Positions 33,754 through 42,331 of a stretch of DNA of 51,900 bases are shown here, in pieces. The notes beneath the pieces are model-generated. The model saw only the letters and a program-made list of their open reading frames with translations, was not told the DNA's origin and did no database searches. The position numbers were made by a program, and so were the translations under genes. Each line of letters begins with the position of its first letter. Position 1 is the stretch's first letter. This DNA is from Candidatus Rokuibacteriota bacterium (GTDB taxonomy: Bacteria; Methylomirabilota; Methylomirabilia; Rokubacteriales; CSP1-6), in assembly GCA_016179925.1 (NCBI GenBank), contig JACPCG010000080.1, positions 28,540-80,439 on the forward strand, given 5' to 3'.

Positions 33754-34190
33754 AGCTGCGCCTGATGCTGGCCCACGCAGCCGAAGTCCAGGCTGGCATG
33801 CTTTACATGCTCGGCACTGGCTGGACGGAGATCGGGCCTGCACCTTCCCCGTTCGCGATTGCGGGTATCATCGAGGTCCCGTGGGACGAAACGAACTGGA
33901 GACGAAAGCTCGAGATTCCGATCGAAGATGAGGACGGCCAGCCCCTGGTTGTGGCGACGCCGGCCGGCGATCAGCTCGTAAAGTTCCAGGCCGACTTCGA
34001 CGTAGGCCGCCCGCCGGGTGTGGCACCCGGGCGCTCCTTCAACCTCCCCATCGCCATCAACATCGTCCCGCTTCCACTTCAGGCCGGCCGGCACTACGTC
34101 GTCAAGGCATTCATCGACGGCGAGCTCGCCGACGAAGTCGGATTCTCCGTGCGACAGCAGCCGGGGGTCGGTCAGCAGCCTCCACGATAG
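33750..34190 (+). CDS. DUF6941 family protein
   Basis: 146 aa. MKLRLMLAHAAEVQAGMLYM, GTGWTEIGPAPSPFAIAG and PLPLQAGRHYVVKAFIDGEL are the pattern of DUF6941, a family of unknown function made of beta-strands and often seen in GC-rich environmental bacteria. Coupled to the preceding 60-aa gene. A cytosolic soluble protein is likely; no signal peptide. Confidence 0.78.
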   Translation: MKLRLMLAHAAEVQAGMLYMLGTGWTEIGPAPSPFAIAGIIEVPWDETNWRRKLEIPIEDEDGQPLVVATPAGDQLVKFQADFDVGRPPGVAPGRSFNLPIAINIVPLPLQAGRHYVVKAFIDGELADEVGFSVRQQPGVGQQPPR

Positions 34191-34263
34191 GAGCGGCGAG
34201 CCCGCGAACTGTCCCGGTCCCTTCGACCAGGGGCATCCTCTGTGTGTAGCATTAACGCTCCGG

Positions 34264-34674
34264 TCACTCCGGACTGACGGCGAGGGCGGCGAGCAGCTCC
34301 TCGATGGACGTGGAAAGGCGGCGGAGACTCTCGAGAATCATGAGATTCACGGGCTCGTCAGGCTGCTGCGAAACCCGCTGATCCGTGCGAAGCCCGTAAA
34401 CCAGGATCCCACGCGCGTGGGCCCAGCCGATCTCCCACGCCGTGCCCTCGTCCACCTGGGCGCCGTCGAGGACCGCGACGACCGCACCCGCCCGCGCGAG
34501 GCCGGCCAGATTGGCCTCGAACAGCCGGCGGGTCCGGCCCGGGCCCGCCGCGGCGGGCGCGGCGCGCTGTGGAAGATAGACCCGATGGCCGCGCCCCTCG
34601 AGGGCGCGGCAGAGCTCCTGGTTGAAGGTGCGCTCGGCGTCGGTGAAGAGGGGGGCGGCGAGGTAGACGTTCAG
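34264..34674 (-). CDS. Nucleoside 2-deoxyribosyltransferase-like protein
   Basis: 136 aa. NVYLAAPLFTDAERTFNQEL, AVVAVLDGAQVDEGTAWEIG and VYGLRTD show the family pattern: substrate loop, catalytic Glu (in DEGTAWE) and an Asp-Gly turn. The enzyme would move deoxyribose between bases. No ATG, GTG or TTG is in frame near the N-terminus; a CTG at 34672-34674 just before NVYLAAP is the likely start. The preceding small gene ends seven bases upstream, so reinitiation may be used. Confidence 0.82.
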   Translation of the reverse strand: MNVYLAAPLFTDAERTFNQELCRALEGRGHRVYLPQRAAPAAAGPGRTRRLFEANLAGLARAGAVVAVLDGAQVDEGTAWEIGWAHARGILVYGLRTDQRVSQQPDEPVNLMILESLRRLSTSIEELLAALAVSPE

Positions 34675-34681
34675 CCGGCGG

Positions 34682-34939
34682 TTAGCTGATCTGCAGCATC
34701 GCGTAGCCGGTGGACCGCAGTTGGGTGTCCACGAACTTCCGGACGCGGCGCTCGGCGCGCCGGCGGTCCTGGGTGCCGGAGGTCCGCGGCGCACTCCGGC
34801 GGTCGCGCCCCGAGCGCCGATCCCCGCCTTTGCGCCGGTCCAGGAAGACCACCACGTTTTCCTCGCCGGAGAACTCCCGCCGGAGATAGGCGCAGAGGTC
34901 GGACTCGTCCCGCGCGATGATGAACAGGTGGCGGCTCAT
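34682..34939 (-). CDS. Small Arg-rich protein, paralogue of 20474-20707
   Basis: 85 aa, MSRHLFIIARDESDLCAYLR, then VVVFLDRRKGGDRRSGRDRR and further Arg-Arg pairs. The layout (short alpha/beta start, VFLDRR, basic tail) is the same as in the other small gene. ATG at 34937-34939; a TTG four codons earlier is possible. Function not known. The gap of 206 bases that follows (34940-35145) has no clear gene. Confidence 0.6.
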   Translation of the reverse strand: MSRHLFIIARDESDLCAYLRREFSGEENVVVFLDRRKGGDRRSGRDRRSAPRTSGTQDRRRAERRVRKFVDTQLRSTGYAMLQIS

Positions 34940-35145
34940 GCGGCTGGGCAATTTATTTCACAGGTGGACCCGCGCGTCAAGAAGTGACGGAGGCGCGGGA
35001 GCGCCCGCTGGGCGAGGCGCGCCTTCTTCGAGAGCACGTCGGGAACGAAGTCGGCCGCGGGCCCGGCTCCCGTCGCAGGCACGGGTCCACGGTGTTCTCT
35101 CCGGAGAGGTCAGAGTGACAGCGACAGACCCCTACTGTACCCCAA

Positions 35146-35982
35146 CTACCGGGCACCGTTAAGGCCGTCCGCGCCGAGGACACCGGCGACGAAGCCCGCG
35201 AGCATGTCCCAGCCCGACGAGTGGCCGATCCGGACGAGACGCCGCACGGCGCGGAGGGCCACGTCGCGGGGCGCGCCCGCCGCGAGCGCGCGGGCGAGGT
35301 CGTGGAGCGGCGCGTGCGCCTGGCCGTCGAGCATGTCGCCGAGCAGCGCGACGCTGATCGGGTGCGTGCGCTCCCGGGCGCGCTCGAGCACGCGAGCGCC
35401 GGCGGCCCCCCAGGCCGCGCCGTCACATGCGCCGGCGCGGGCGAGCAGCGCGCGCGCGAAGAACGCGCCGCCGACGTAGTCGTCGCCCGACGGGGTGAGC
35501 CCGGCGCCGAGGCCGAGGAGCTCCGTCGCCGCTGCGGCGACGGCAGTAGGGTCGCCGGCCGCACAAGCGCTCGCGAGCGCGCGGGCGCGGCCCGCGGCGG
35601 CGTCGAGCGGGAACGGCGGCGTGAGGTCGGCGAGCAGCGCGCCGAAGCCGTCGGGCCTGCCGATCGCCGCGAGCGCCGCGACAAGACCGCGGCAGCCGGC
35701 GCCGAGCGCCCGCGCCGTCCCCGCGTCGCACGACACCGCGGGTGGCCTCCACGGACGCGTCGTGCCGCGGCCGATCTCGATCCAGCCGGTCGCGGCGGAA
35801 AGCGGGGCCGCCGTCAGCATCGCGCGGGGGTGCATCGGCGCGCCCGCGCGGCCGAGCCAGACGATCTCGTCACCCGCGGTGAGGTAGACCGATTCACTGA
35901 GTGCCGCGAGGACGCACGCGGCGCCCCCGGTGTGCGCGAGCGCCGCCGCCGCCTTCCAGCCGAGCGCCGTCAACGGGATCAC
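35146..35982 (-). CDS. DUF2877 (AllH-like) protein
   Basis: 278 aa. The segment LLGLGAGLTPSGDDYVGG is the DUF2877 signature; LRAVRRLVRIGHSSGWDMLAG closes the protein. DUF2877 includes AllH, reported as a subunit of oxamate carbamoyltransferase in anaerobic allantoin breakdown. No AllF/AllG-like genes are next to it here, so the role is open. It starts close to the decayed cytochrome on the other strand. Confidence 0.75.
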   Translation of the reverse strand: MIPLTALGWKAAAALAHTGGAACVLAALSESVYLTAGDEIVWLGRAGAPMHPRAMLTAAPLSAATGWIEIGRGTTRPWRPPAVSCDAGTARALGAGCRGLVAALAAIGRPDGFGALLADLTPPFPLDAAAGRARALASACAAGDPTAVAAAATELLGLGAGLTPSGDDYVGGAFFARALLARAGACDGAAWGAAGARVLERARERTHPISVALLGDMLDGQAHAPLHDLARALAAGAPRDVALRAVRRLVRIGHSSGWDMLAGFVAGVLGADGLNGAR

Positions 35983-36010
35983 GCGCCCACGCTACCACGC
36001 GCGGCGAATC

Positions 36011-36508
36011 TGCGTCACATGCCACGCGCCGCTCGCCGAGTAGACGCGGCGCGTCGCCGACGGCCCGCGCGTCCGCGCGAACCCCGTCTACGACGGGGCG
36101 CTCGGCGCCAGAGGGCTCGTGTGCGCCGGCTGCCACGTCCGGGCCCACCAGCGGTTCGGCCCGCCGCGCCGCGACAGCTCGCTCGCCCCAACCGCGCCGC
36201 GCGAGAGGCTCGCACAACGGCGTGACGCGCACTTGGGCGTTCCTCGCCTCCGAGCTCTGCCAGAGCTGCCACCAGTTCACGCCCGACGGCTTCGCGCTGA
36301 ACGGCAAGCTCCTCGAGAACACCCACGACGAGTGGAGGGCGAGCCGCTTCGCGCGCGCGGGCGTCCAGTGCCAGGGCCGCCACATGCCCGACCGCCGACA
36401 CCTGCGGCGCGGGATCCACGATCCCGAGATGGTGGCTACCGGCGACGCGTCGATCAGGCGGGCCTGCGCCTGCGACTCAGCGTGGTCGTCTATCCCGACG
36501 CCTTCTAA
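36011..36508 (+). pseudogene. Decayed multiheme cytochrome c
   Basis: Heme motifs CVTCH (36011-36025), CAGCH (near 36120) and CQSCH (near 36255) can be read, plus a damaged CQGRH followed by MPDRRHLRRGIHDPEMV. A TAG interrupts after CHAPLAE, the frame shifts near 36213 (between PRERLA and HNGVTRTWAFLASELCQSCH), and again after DPEMV. The text VYDGALGARGLVCAGCH and FTPDGFALNGKLLENTHDEW fits periplasmic multiheme electron carriers. No start is seen. The rest of 35983-36642 has no other feature. Confidence 0.8.
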
Positions 36509-36642
36509 CCGGCTTTTTCGGAAGCCTCCTCGCCCAGGGCCCGGGACACGGAGGCAAGGCCTAGGCAAGGCCAGATTCGCGAGGCGGTCGCCGCGACCCG
36601 CCGCTCACGTGTTCGTGCGGGAGCTGCCGCTGACGTGACGCC

Positions 36643-37428
36643 TCACATGGTGAGGACGGCCACGCCTTCTTCCATCTCGTGAAACGTGACCGCGAGACCG
36701 GCGGCGCGGGCCTCGGCCTCGAACTCGCCCGCCGAGAAGCGGTGCTCATAATGGATACCGTCGACTCCAGGCCAGACGTCGTCACCCAATTCCGGGTTCC
36801 AATCGGAACGCGCCATCCAGGCCGAGAACCGCATCAGTCCAAGCCGCAGCGCTCGCGGTGGCCGGCCGGCAGGCGTGTAGGCGATCAGGATGCGGCCGCC
36901 GGGGTTTAGGTGGTCCTTGACCGTCCGCAGCACACCGATGCGGCTCTCCGACTGGGGGATGTAACCGTAGCAGCACCAGGAAAAGACGACGACGTCGTAG
37001 CGTCCCGGAAGCGCGAACGCTTCGATCGGGGCCGTATAAACGTTGGCGACAAGGCCCTGTCGTTCGAGCATCTGGCGCGCGACGACGACGGAGCGAGGCG
37101 CGATGTCAAGGCCGTCCACATCGTATCCGAGCTTGAGTAACGCGATCAGGTCACGGCCGGAGCCACATCCGGCGAGCAGAATCCGATCGCCGGGCTTGAG
37201 AAAACGATCGTACAGTGCCCGCTCCAGCGGCGTCAGGCCCGAGAGGATCTCGCTCTCTCTCGTACCGTGCTGCTCCCAGGCGTTGGCGATCGCGTCTCTG
37301 AGCTCCCCAAGCCGCAGGGTTCCGACGGCCAGATACCTCGAGGCATGCGCGCCCAGGTCGAACGCCTGGGCCACGCCCCAGAGGAGGGCGAAGACAGCCT
37401 TACGCCAGCCACGCACAGTGACTACCAT
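36643..37428 (-). CDS. Class I SAM-dependent methyltransferase
   Basis: 261 aa. LAGCGSGRDLIALLKLGYDV is SAM motif I, LDIAPRSVVVARQML motif II, RYDVVVFSWCCYGYIP motif IV and LNPGGRILIAY motif VI. Substrate unknown. The ATG at 37426-37428 lies inside the last codons of the gutted ggt gene, so a start slightly downstream is possible. It points away from the lasso cluster, and nothing ties it to that system. Confidence 0.87.
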   Translation of the reverse strand: MVVTVRGWRKAVFALLWGVAQAFDLGAHASRYLAVGTLRLGELRDAIANAWEQHGTRESEILSGLTPLERALYDRFLKPGDRILLAGCGSGRDLIALLKLGYDVDGLDIAPRSVVVARQMLERQGLVANVYTAPIEAFALPGRYDVVVFSWCCYGYIPQSESRIGVLRTVKDHLNPGGRILIAYTPAGRPPRALRLGLMRFSAWMARSDWNPELGDDVWPGVDGIHYEHRFSAGEFEAEARAAGLAVTFHEMEEGVAVLTM

Positions 37429-37879
37429 CCGAGGGCCGCGCCGTCTGCTCGCGGGTCGGATCCGCCGCGTGGTCCGTCGTGGCCGTTCTCGATCACTTGC
37501 GCGTGACCCATGAGGTCACTCCAGGGGTCCCGGTCCTCGAGGGCGAGCTTCGTCGCCTCGACAACGAACGGAGCGGCCTTGTCCGACCGTAGCGGGCGCA
37601 GTAGCCGTCGGGATCGACACCCGCGGCCGAACGGCCTGCAGCGTTGAGCCCGCGCAGTTGGCCGTGCGACGCGTCGTAGATCAGCCACATGCTGTCGCCG
37701 CCCACGCCGTTCATGTGCGGATCGACGACCGCCATCGTCGCCCCGGCGGCGGTGGCCGCGTCGACCGCGTTTCCGCCGCGCCGCAGCATCGCCAAGCCGG
37801 CTTCCGAGGCGAGGACGTGCGGCGAGGCCACGAGCCCGCGTCGTGAGCTTGCCTCTGGCCAGCGGGTCGGGACATTCAC
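37422..37879 (-). pseudogene. Gamma-glutamyltransferase, gutted copy 1
   Basis: The GTG at 37877-37879 opens a normal N-terminus: RRGLVASPHVLASEAGLAML, RRGGNAVDAATAAG and DPHMNGVGGDSMWLIYD. After about 80 codons the frame changes and the text jumps to the C-terminal end, PFVVEATKLALEDRDP and ENGHDGPRGGSDPRADG. The central 400 or so residues, including the autoprocessing Thr, are missing. Intact enzymes are about 530-580 aa. Confidence 0.88.
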
Positions 37880-37933
37880 GCCGCCTATGATACTTCGCCG
37901 TCATGAGAAGTCCGCGGGGGTCGTGATGATTTC

Positions 37934-37942
37934 TGCTATGCT
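37934..37942 (+). promoter_or_regulatory. Extended -10 promoter of the lasso cluster
   Basis: TGCTATGCT (37934-37942) is an extended -10 element 12 bases before the first ATG of the B1 gene. No good -35 is seen, as is usual for extended -10 promoters. Only one promoter is evident for the seven genes that follow. Confidence 0.4.
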
Positions 37943-37954
37943 GCTTCGCAGGCC

Positions 37955-38254
37955 ATGATGGGTCCGGCCGAGGACGCAATCACCCTCGGGTCGCACGTTC
38001 GCATCAGAGAAGACGTCGTCTTTCGCGAGCTGCAGGGGGAAATGGTCCTCCTCAATCTGAAGACCGGGGTCTACTTCGGCTTGGACCCGGTCGGGACGAG
38101 GATCTGGCATCTGATGCAAGAGCCTCGGTCGCTTCAGGAGATCCTTGACGCGCTGGTCGGGGAGTACGAGGTGGCGAGGGCCCGGTGTCAGGCGGACCTT
38201 CTGACGTTCGTAACGCGCTTGCGGGAGAAGGAGCTGATTGAAGTCTCTCGGTGA
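37955..38254 (+). CDS. Lasso peptide B1 protein (PqqD-like RiPP recognition element)
   Basis: 99 aa PqqD-fold protein. VRIREDVVFRELQGEMVLLN, LKTGVYFGLDPVGTRIWHLM and LLTFVTRLREKELIEV are the usual RRE strands and helices. In lasso systems B1 binds the leader peptide and delivers the precursor to the B2 protease and the cyclase. ATG at 37955 (or 37958); it overlaps the B2 gene by 17 bases. Confidence 0.9.
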   Translation: MMGPAEDAITLGSHVRIREDVVFRELQGEMVLLNLKTGVYFGLDPVGTRIWHLMQEPRSLQEILDALVGEYEVARARCQADLLTFVTRLREKELIEVSR

Positions 38255-38714
38255 GCGGTTCCGCAAGTTCTTGCGGCTCTCGCGGCGTGACCGCGTCGTC
38301 CTCGGTCAGGCCTGGGCCCTCTTCCTCTTCGTCGAGCTCGCGCTGCGGCTCCTCCGGTTCAAGCATGTCTTGGCGCTCTGCCAACGGCCTCGGAAGTGGC
38401 ACAATGACCCAGCACTGGCTTCGCCGGCTTCTCTTTCCCGTCTCGCCTGGTTGGTGGAGGTCGCAGGTCACTGCGCCCCGGGGAACGTCACTTGCCTCAA
38501 GAAGGCCCTAGTCCTGTCGTGGCTCCTCCGGAAACGCGGAGTCGCGACGACGCTTCGAATCGGCGTATCGCGCGAAGGAGGATCTCCCAAGGCCCATGCG
38601 TGGCTCGACCACGAGGGGCAGGCGACCATCGGCCTGCCGGCGAGCGGCGGGTACGAGCCGCTCGTTGCCATGGAGATGGGCGGCGCGCGCCCGCTGTTCT
38701 CTCCGGACCCATGA
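38238..38714 (+). CDS. Lasso peptide B2 protein (transglutaminase-like leader peptidase)
   Basis: 158 aa. NVTCLKKALVLSWLLRKRGV carries the catalytic Cys and KAHAWLDHEGQ the His and a nearby Asp, as in McjB/B2 proteases of transglutaminase fold, which cut the leader off the precursor. TTG start at 38238 with GAGAAGGAG upstream. The stop overlaps the cyclase ATG (ATGA). The N-terminal stretch FRKFLRLSRRDRVVLGQAW is the usual start of B2 proteins. Confidence 0.9.
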   Translation: MKSLGERFRKFLRLSRRDRVVLGQAWALFLFVELALRLLRFKHVLALCQRPRKWHNDPALASPASLSRLAWLVEVAGHCAPGNVTCLKKALVLSWLLRKRGVATTLRIGVSREGGSPKAHAWLDHEGQATIGLPASGGYEPLVAMEMGGARPLFSPDP

Positions 38715-40618
38715 GCGGGATCGCCGGAATCTACGACCGCGAGGATCGTCCCGTGGCCGCCGCACTGTTGAAGCGGATGACTGACGTCATCGCTCGCCGC
38801 GGACCCGACGGGGAAGGACACTGGATCGAGGGCTCGGTGGGGCTCGGCCACCGCCTTCTCCAAACGACGCCGGCATCTCTCCAGGAAACGCAGCCGATGC
38901 TCGATGGGACGCGGCGATGGGTCATCACGGCCGATGCCAGGATCGACAATCGCGATGAGCTCATCGCCACGCTCGAGCTCTGCGGCGACGGGCCGGGGAA
39001 GATCACCGACGCCGAGCTGATCCTCAAGGCGTACGAGAAGTGGGGCGAGGCGTGCCCGGGCCGACTCATCGGTGACTTTGCCTTCGCCATCTGGGATCGA
39101 CGCGCGCGGCGACTCTTTTGCGCCAGGGATCCCATCGGCATCAAGCCGTTCCACTATCACTTCGACGGGAAGCGGTTCATCTGGGCGTCCGAGCCGAAAC
39201 AGATCCTGGAGGACCGGTCGGTTTCGCCCGAGCCCAATCTTTCGCTGATCGGCCGCTACCTCCTCGATGATGGCTCGGAGCGTGAGGAGACCCTGTACCG
39301 TGGGATCTACCGGCTGCCGCAGGCGCACTGCCTCGTCGTCGGAGACACTGGGATCCGGAAGAGCCAGTACTGGGATGTGGACGAGTCACGTGAAGTCCGT
39401 TACCACACGGACGCGCAATACGCTGAGCATTTCCTGAATCTCTTCAGCCGAGCAGTCCGAAGCCACCTGCGGAGTGGCGGGCCGGTGGGGGCCTTCCTGA
39501 GCGGCGGCCTCGATTCCTCGTCGGTCGTCTCCATGGCGCAGAAGCTCTACGGCGACGGCGAGGTGACCAACAACGGCTTCGAGACCTACTCCATCGTCTT
39601 CGACACGCTGCGCTGCGACGAGAGACGGTATATCGACGAGGTCGTGCGCAAATGGGGATTCCGCGCGAACTACGTCGGGTTCGAGCAGCACGAATCCGCA
39701 GTGAACCTCGAGGAGTCCTGGCAGTATCCGGACGTCATTTACGATCCCATGACATTCATGTCTCACGTCGCACTCGACGACGCCCGGCAGAAAGGGATCA
39801 AGGTTTTCCTCTCCGGCGTAGGCGGGGACGAGCTCCTAGCGTGCGGCTTCGAGCACCTGACCGACCTACTCTACCGCGGGCGCATTCGCGCGCTGATGGA
39901 ACAGCTCGACTACGACGCCGTGAACTACGCGGTCTCCCGGAAACATCTGCTCTGGAACTACTGCGTCAAGCCGCTGATCCCCTCACCGATCAAAACCCTT
40001 CTCAAGCCGGCGATCATGCGGTTGCGCGACAAGCGGGTTCACGGCTGGTTCGCCCCGGGGTTCCTGGAGCGAGCAAGGCTCGAGGGACATTGGCGACGCG
40101 GAGTCAAGGTCAAGAAATTTTGCACGCGCGCGCAGCAGGCCCTGTACGAGGGGCTTCACTTCACGTGGAATGCGAACTTCTCCCTCGGAATGCTCGATAG
40201 CTCACACGCCGCCTTTTCGACCGAGTGCCGGTATCCATTTTTCGACCGGCGGCTCGTCGAGTTCCTCATGGCGATCCCTGACGAGCAACGCTGGTGGATG
40301 GACCGACCCAAGGCCATTCTTCGCCGGGCACTCGCTGGGATCCTGCCGGAAGCGGTCGGGAATCGACGCGGCAAGGCGGAATTCACGCCGGCCTTCGACC
40401 GCGAGATGGCGGAGCGGCAGGCGGACAAGGTGGAAGCGCTCCTCTGTCGTTCGGCTCTCGAGCGCCTCGGAGTCATTGACGGCGAGCGCTTCCGGCGGTT
40501 CGTTGCGGAGTACCGCGCGGGGCTGCGTGGCGCGGCCCGGACGTCCGTGGTTTCGACGTTCGTCGGGCTGGAGCTGTGGTGTCGGCACTGCATCATGTCA
40601 TCGGCAAGAGGAGGTTGA
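38711..40618 (+). CDS. Lasso peptide cyclase (asparagine-synthetase-like)
   Basis: 635 aa, closing the macrolactam ring by adenylating the Asp/Glu side chain. N-terminal class II glutaminase-like domain MSGIAGIYDR, in which the Cys2 of true asparagine synthetases is Ser, so ammonia release is not expected. The ATP-pyrophosphatase motif SGGLDSS lies at residues 264-270, and FLSGVGGDEL further on. ECRYPFFDRRLVEFLM near the C-terminus is common to AsnB-type proteins. It lies just before the precursor gene, four bases apart. Confidence 0.92.
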   Translation: MSGIAGIYDREDRPVAAALLKRMTDVIARRGPDGEGHWIEGSVGLGHRLLQTTPASLQETQPMLDGTRRWVITADARIDNRDELIATLELCGDGPGKITDAELILKAYEKWGEACPGRLIGDFAFAIWDRRARRLFCARDPIGIKPFHYHFDGKRFIWASEPKQILEDRSVSPEPNLSLIGRYLLDDGSEREETLYRGIYRLPQAHCLVVGDTGIRKSQYWDVDESREVRYHTDAQYAEHFLNLFSRAVRSHLRSGGPVGAFLSGGLDSSSVVSMAQKLYGDGEVTNNGFETYSIVFDTLRCDERRYIDEVVRKWGFRANYVGFEQHESAVNLEESWQYPDVIYDPMTFMSHVALDDARQKGIKVFLSGVGGDELLACGFEHLTDLLYRGRIRALMEQLDYDAVNYAVSRKHLLWNYCVKPLIPSPIKTLLKPAIMRLRDKRVHGWFAPGFLERARLEGHWRRGVKVKKFCTRAQQALYEGLHFTWNANFSLGMLDSSHAAFSTECRYPFFDRRLVEFLMAIPDEQRWWMDRPKAILRRALAGILPEAVGNRRGKAEFTPAFDREMAERQADKVEALLCRSALERLGVIDGERFRRFVAEYRAGLRGAARTSVVSTFVGLELWCRHCIMSSARGG

Positions 40619-40621
40619 GCG

Positions 40622-40774
40622 ATGGCACAAACGGAGAAGGCGACCGCGACATCCGTCAAGAAGGTCTATACGTCTCCAGAGCTCATCGAATATGGCGATG
40701 TCGCCAAGCTCACCTTGACCGGCGGCCTCACCACGATGGACGGCACCGGTGGCCACAAGAAGCTGGGCGGCTAA
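40622..40774 (+). CDS. Lasso peptide precursor
   Basis: 50 aa, led by AGAGGAGG (40607-40614). The leader has Y16-x-x-P19-x-L21-x-x-x-G25 (YTSPELIEYG), the B1 recognition motif, then DVAKLT with Thr31 as the expected second-last leader residue. Cleavage after Leu32 gives the 18-residue core TGGLTTMDGTGGHKKLGG, with Asp40 at core position 8, suiting an 8-residue ring. Cleavage after Thr33 would give a Gly-first core with Asp at position 7. Ring acceptors other than Asp40 are absent (no Glu in the core). There is no Ser; three Thr are in the core region. Confidence 0.88.
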   Translation: MAQTEKATATSVKKVYTSPELIEYGDVAKLTLTGGLTTMDGTGGHKKLGG

Positions 40775-40855
40775 CCCCCGGGTTGGGGAGGTGCCCAAAG
40801 GGGCCTGCCGACGCTGACCGCGAAGCCTCGTGCCTCCCGCATCCTCCTCTGGACT

Positions 40856-42328
40856 GTGGGGGCCGCGATAACAGCCGGGCTCCTCGTATCGTCCCAAATC
40901 TGGGCCTGTGTCGCCGATGAAGGCTACCACCTAGTCGCCACGCAGTTGATCCAGGGCGGCAAGCGTCCCTACCTCGATTTTTTCTATCCACAGGTGCCGC
41001 TGTCTGCATACTTCAACGCTGGATTGTTGGGCGTGTTCGGCCAGAGCTGGCGCGGTCTGCGTGCCTCATCGGCGCTCTTGACCGGCGCGAGCGTCCTGCT
41101 GGTCGCCGGGTTTGTCTTCGCCCGAATACCCGAGCGGAGCTGGCGGCTGGCGGCGGCGATGACCACCGCGCTGCTGGTGGGTCTCGATGAGAGGGTGATT
41201 CTGTATGGCACGATCGCACAGCCCTACGGGCTGTGCCTGTTTCTGATCGTCGCAGCGTTTCGCCTGGTGATCGAAGCGGTCGATCGGCCCACAGGGTGGG
41301 TTCCGGCCTTGGCAGGCCTGTGCGCCGGTGGCGCCGCCGCCTCCTCGCTGCTGACGGCGCCCGTCGTGCCGATTCTGTCGTTGTGGATGGCGCGACATAC
41401 CCGGACGGGCGATCGGTTGATCAAAGGCATTTGCTTTCTGGCGGGAGCCGCGATTCCGTTTCTCCCCTTGCTTTGGCTGACAGTGCAGGCGCCCCGTCAG
41501 GCGCTGTTCGACGTCGTCGAATATCATGGCTTCTACCGGTGGTCCGTCGCCCATGCCTCATCGCCCCCGTTTGGACAGGTCATCCTGTCCATCGTGTGGT
41601 GGAATGTCAGGGAACTCGTCGGACTGCTCGACTCCGCCCAGGGTGTGTTGCTCGTGCTGCTCACTGCGGCGGGGCTGCTGTTTCTGCGCGCGCGGCCTGC
41701 ATGGGAGGCACCCCGACGGCCGGAGTTTGGGTCGTGCACCTGGTTGGCGGGCGGCTTGGCCGTCTATCTGGCTGCCATTCCTTCGACGGTCGCCAATTAC
41801 TTTGTTCTGGTGATTCCGTTTCTCGCCATTCTGGCGTCGCTCGGGGTCTACGCGATCGGTTCCACGATCGGCGGTCGTCTCCGACCAGGCTGGCTGGTGC
41901 TGCTCATCGTCACGCTTTTCGCCTCCGGATTGGCGAGACCGGTGTACGAAACGGCTAAGGACTTCCGTGATCACCGCTATCAGTGGTACTGGCGCGCCTA
42001 CGAGGCCATCGGTCGAGAAATCAACCGGGTCACGCCGAAGGATGAGCTCGTTTGGGCCGACGGGTGCACATATTTTGCGGCCCGTCGCGTGCCACCGTCA
42101 GGCATGGAAAACTTCTATTCGTCGTTTCTGCAGTTGCCGCCGACTCTCGCAGCCTCCCTGCATGTCGTCCCAGGCGCTCGGTTGGAGGAGTGGCTCGCGG
42201 CCGGACGCTTTGCAACCGTCGTGATTGGGGCAGACGACCATAGGGTCGAGGCGCTCGGGCTGCCCAGTCTGTACGCGCACCGCAAGACACTCCACGGTTA
42301 CGAAATATTTTGGGACAGGATCCGCTAG
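40856..42328 (+). CDS. GT-C type membrane glycosyltransferase (ArnT/PMT-like)
   Basis: At least 490 aa with about ten membrane helices. ADEGYHLVATQLIQGGKRPY and LDFFYPQVPLSAYF near the N-terminus have the acidic pair and aromatic/Pro motif of lipid-linked-sugar glycosyltransferases. GTG 40856 is the only canonical start; helix 1 seems to begin earlier, so a CTG at 40805 (after GGGGAGG) may be used. It is in the same orientation as the precursor and the kinase. Its base composition looks less GC-rich than the flanking regions. Whether it acts on the lasso peptide is unproven. Confidence 0.75.
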   Translation: MGAAITAGLLVSSQIWACVADEGYHLVATQLIQGGKRPYLDFFYPQVPLSAYFNAGLLGVFGQSWRGLRASSALLTGASVLLVAGFVFARIPERSWRLAAAMTTALLVGLDERVILYGTIAQPYGLCLFLIVAAFRLVIEAVDRPTGWVPALAGLCAGGAAASSLLTAPVVPILSLWMARHTRTGDRLIKGICFLAGAAIPFLPLLWLTVQAPRQALFDVVEYHGFYRWSVAHASSPPFGQVILSIVWWNVRELVGLLDSAQGVLLVLLTAAGLLFLRARPAWEAPRRPEFGSCTWLAGGLAVYLAAIPSTVANYFVLVIPFLAILASLGVYAIGSTIGGRLRPGWLVLLIVTLFASGLARPVYETAKDFRDHRYQWYWRAYEAIGREINRVTPKDELVWADGCTYFAARRVPPSGMENFYSSFLQLPPTLAASLHVVPGARLEEWLAAGRFATVVIGADDHRVEALGLPSLYAHRKTLHGYEIFWDRIR

Positions 42329-42331
42329 GAC

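Noticed and set aside
36561-36785. Short minus-strand ORFs downstream of the methyltransferase
   Set aside because: No family-like text, no SD; they are shadows of the methyltransferase end and of the empty stretch beyond it.
36643-37428. Methyltransferase as a lasso-tailoring enzyme
   Set aside because: It is on the other strand, separated by the ggt wreck, and is not of the isoaspartyl O-methyltransferase type known from lasso clusters, as far as can be seen.
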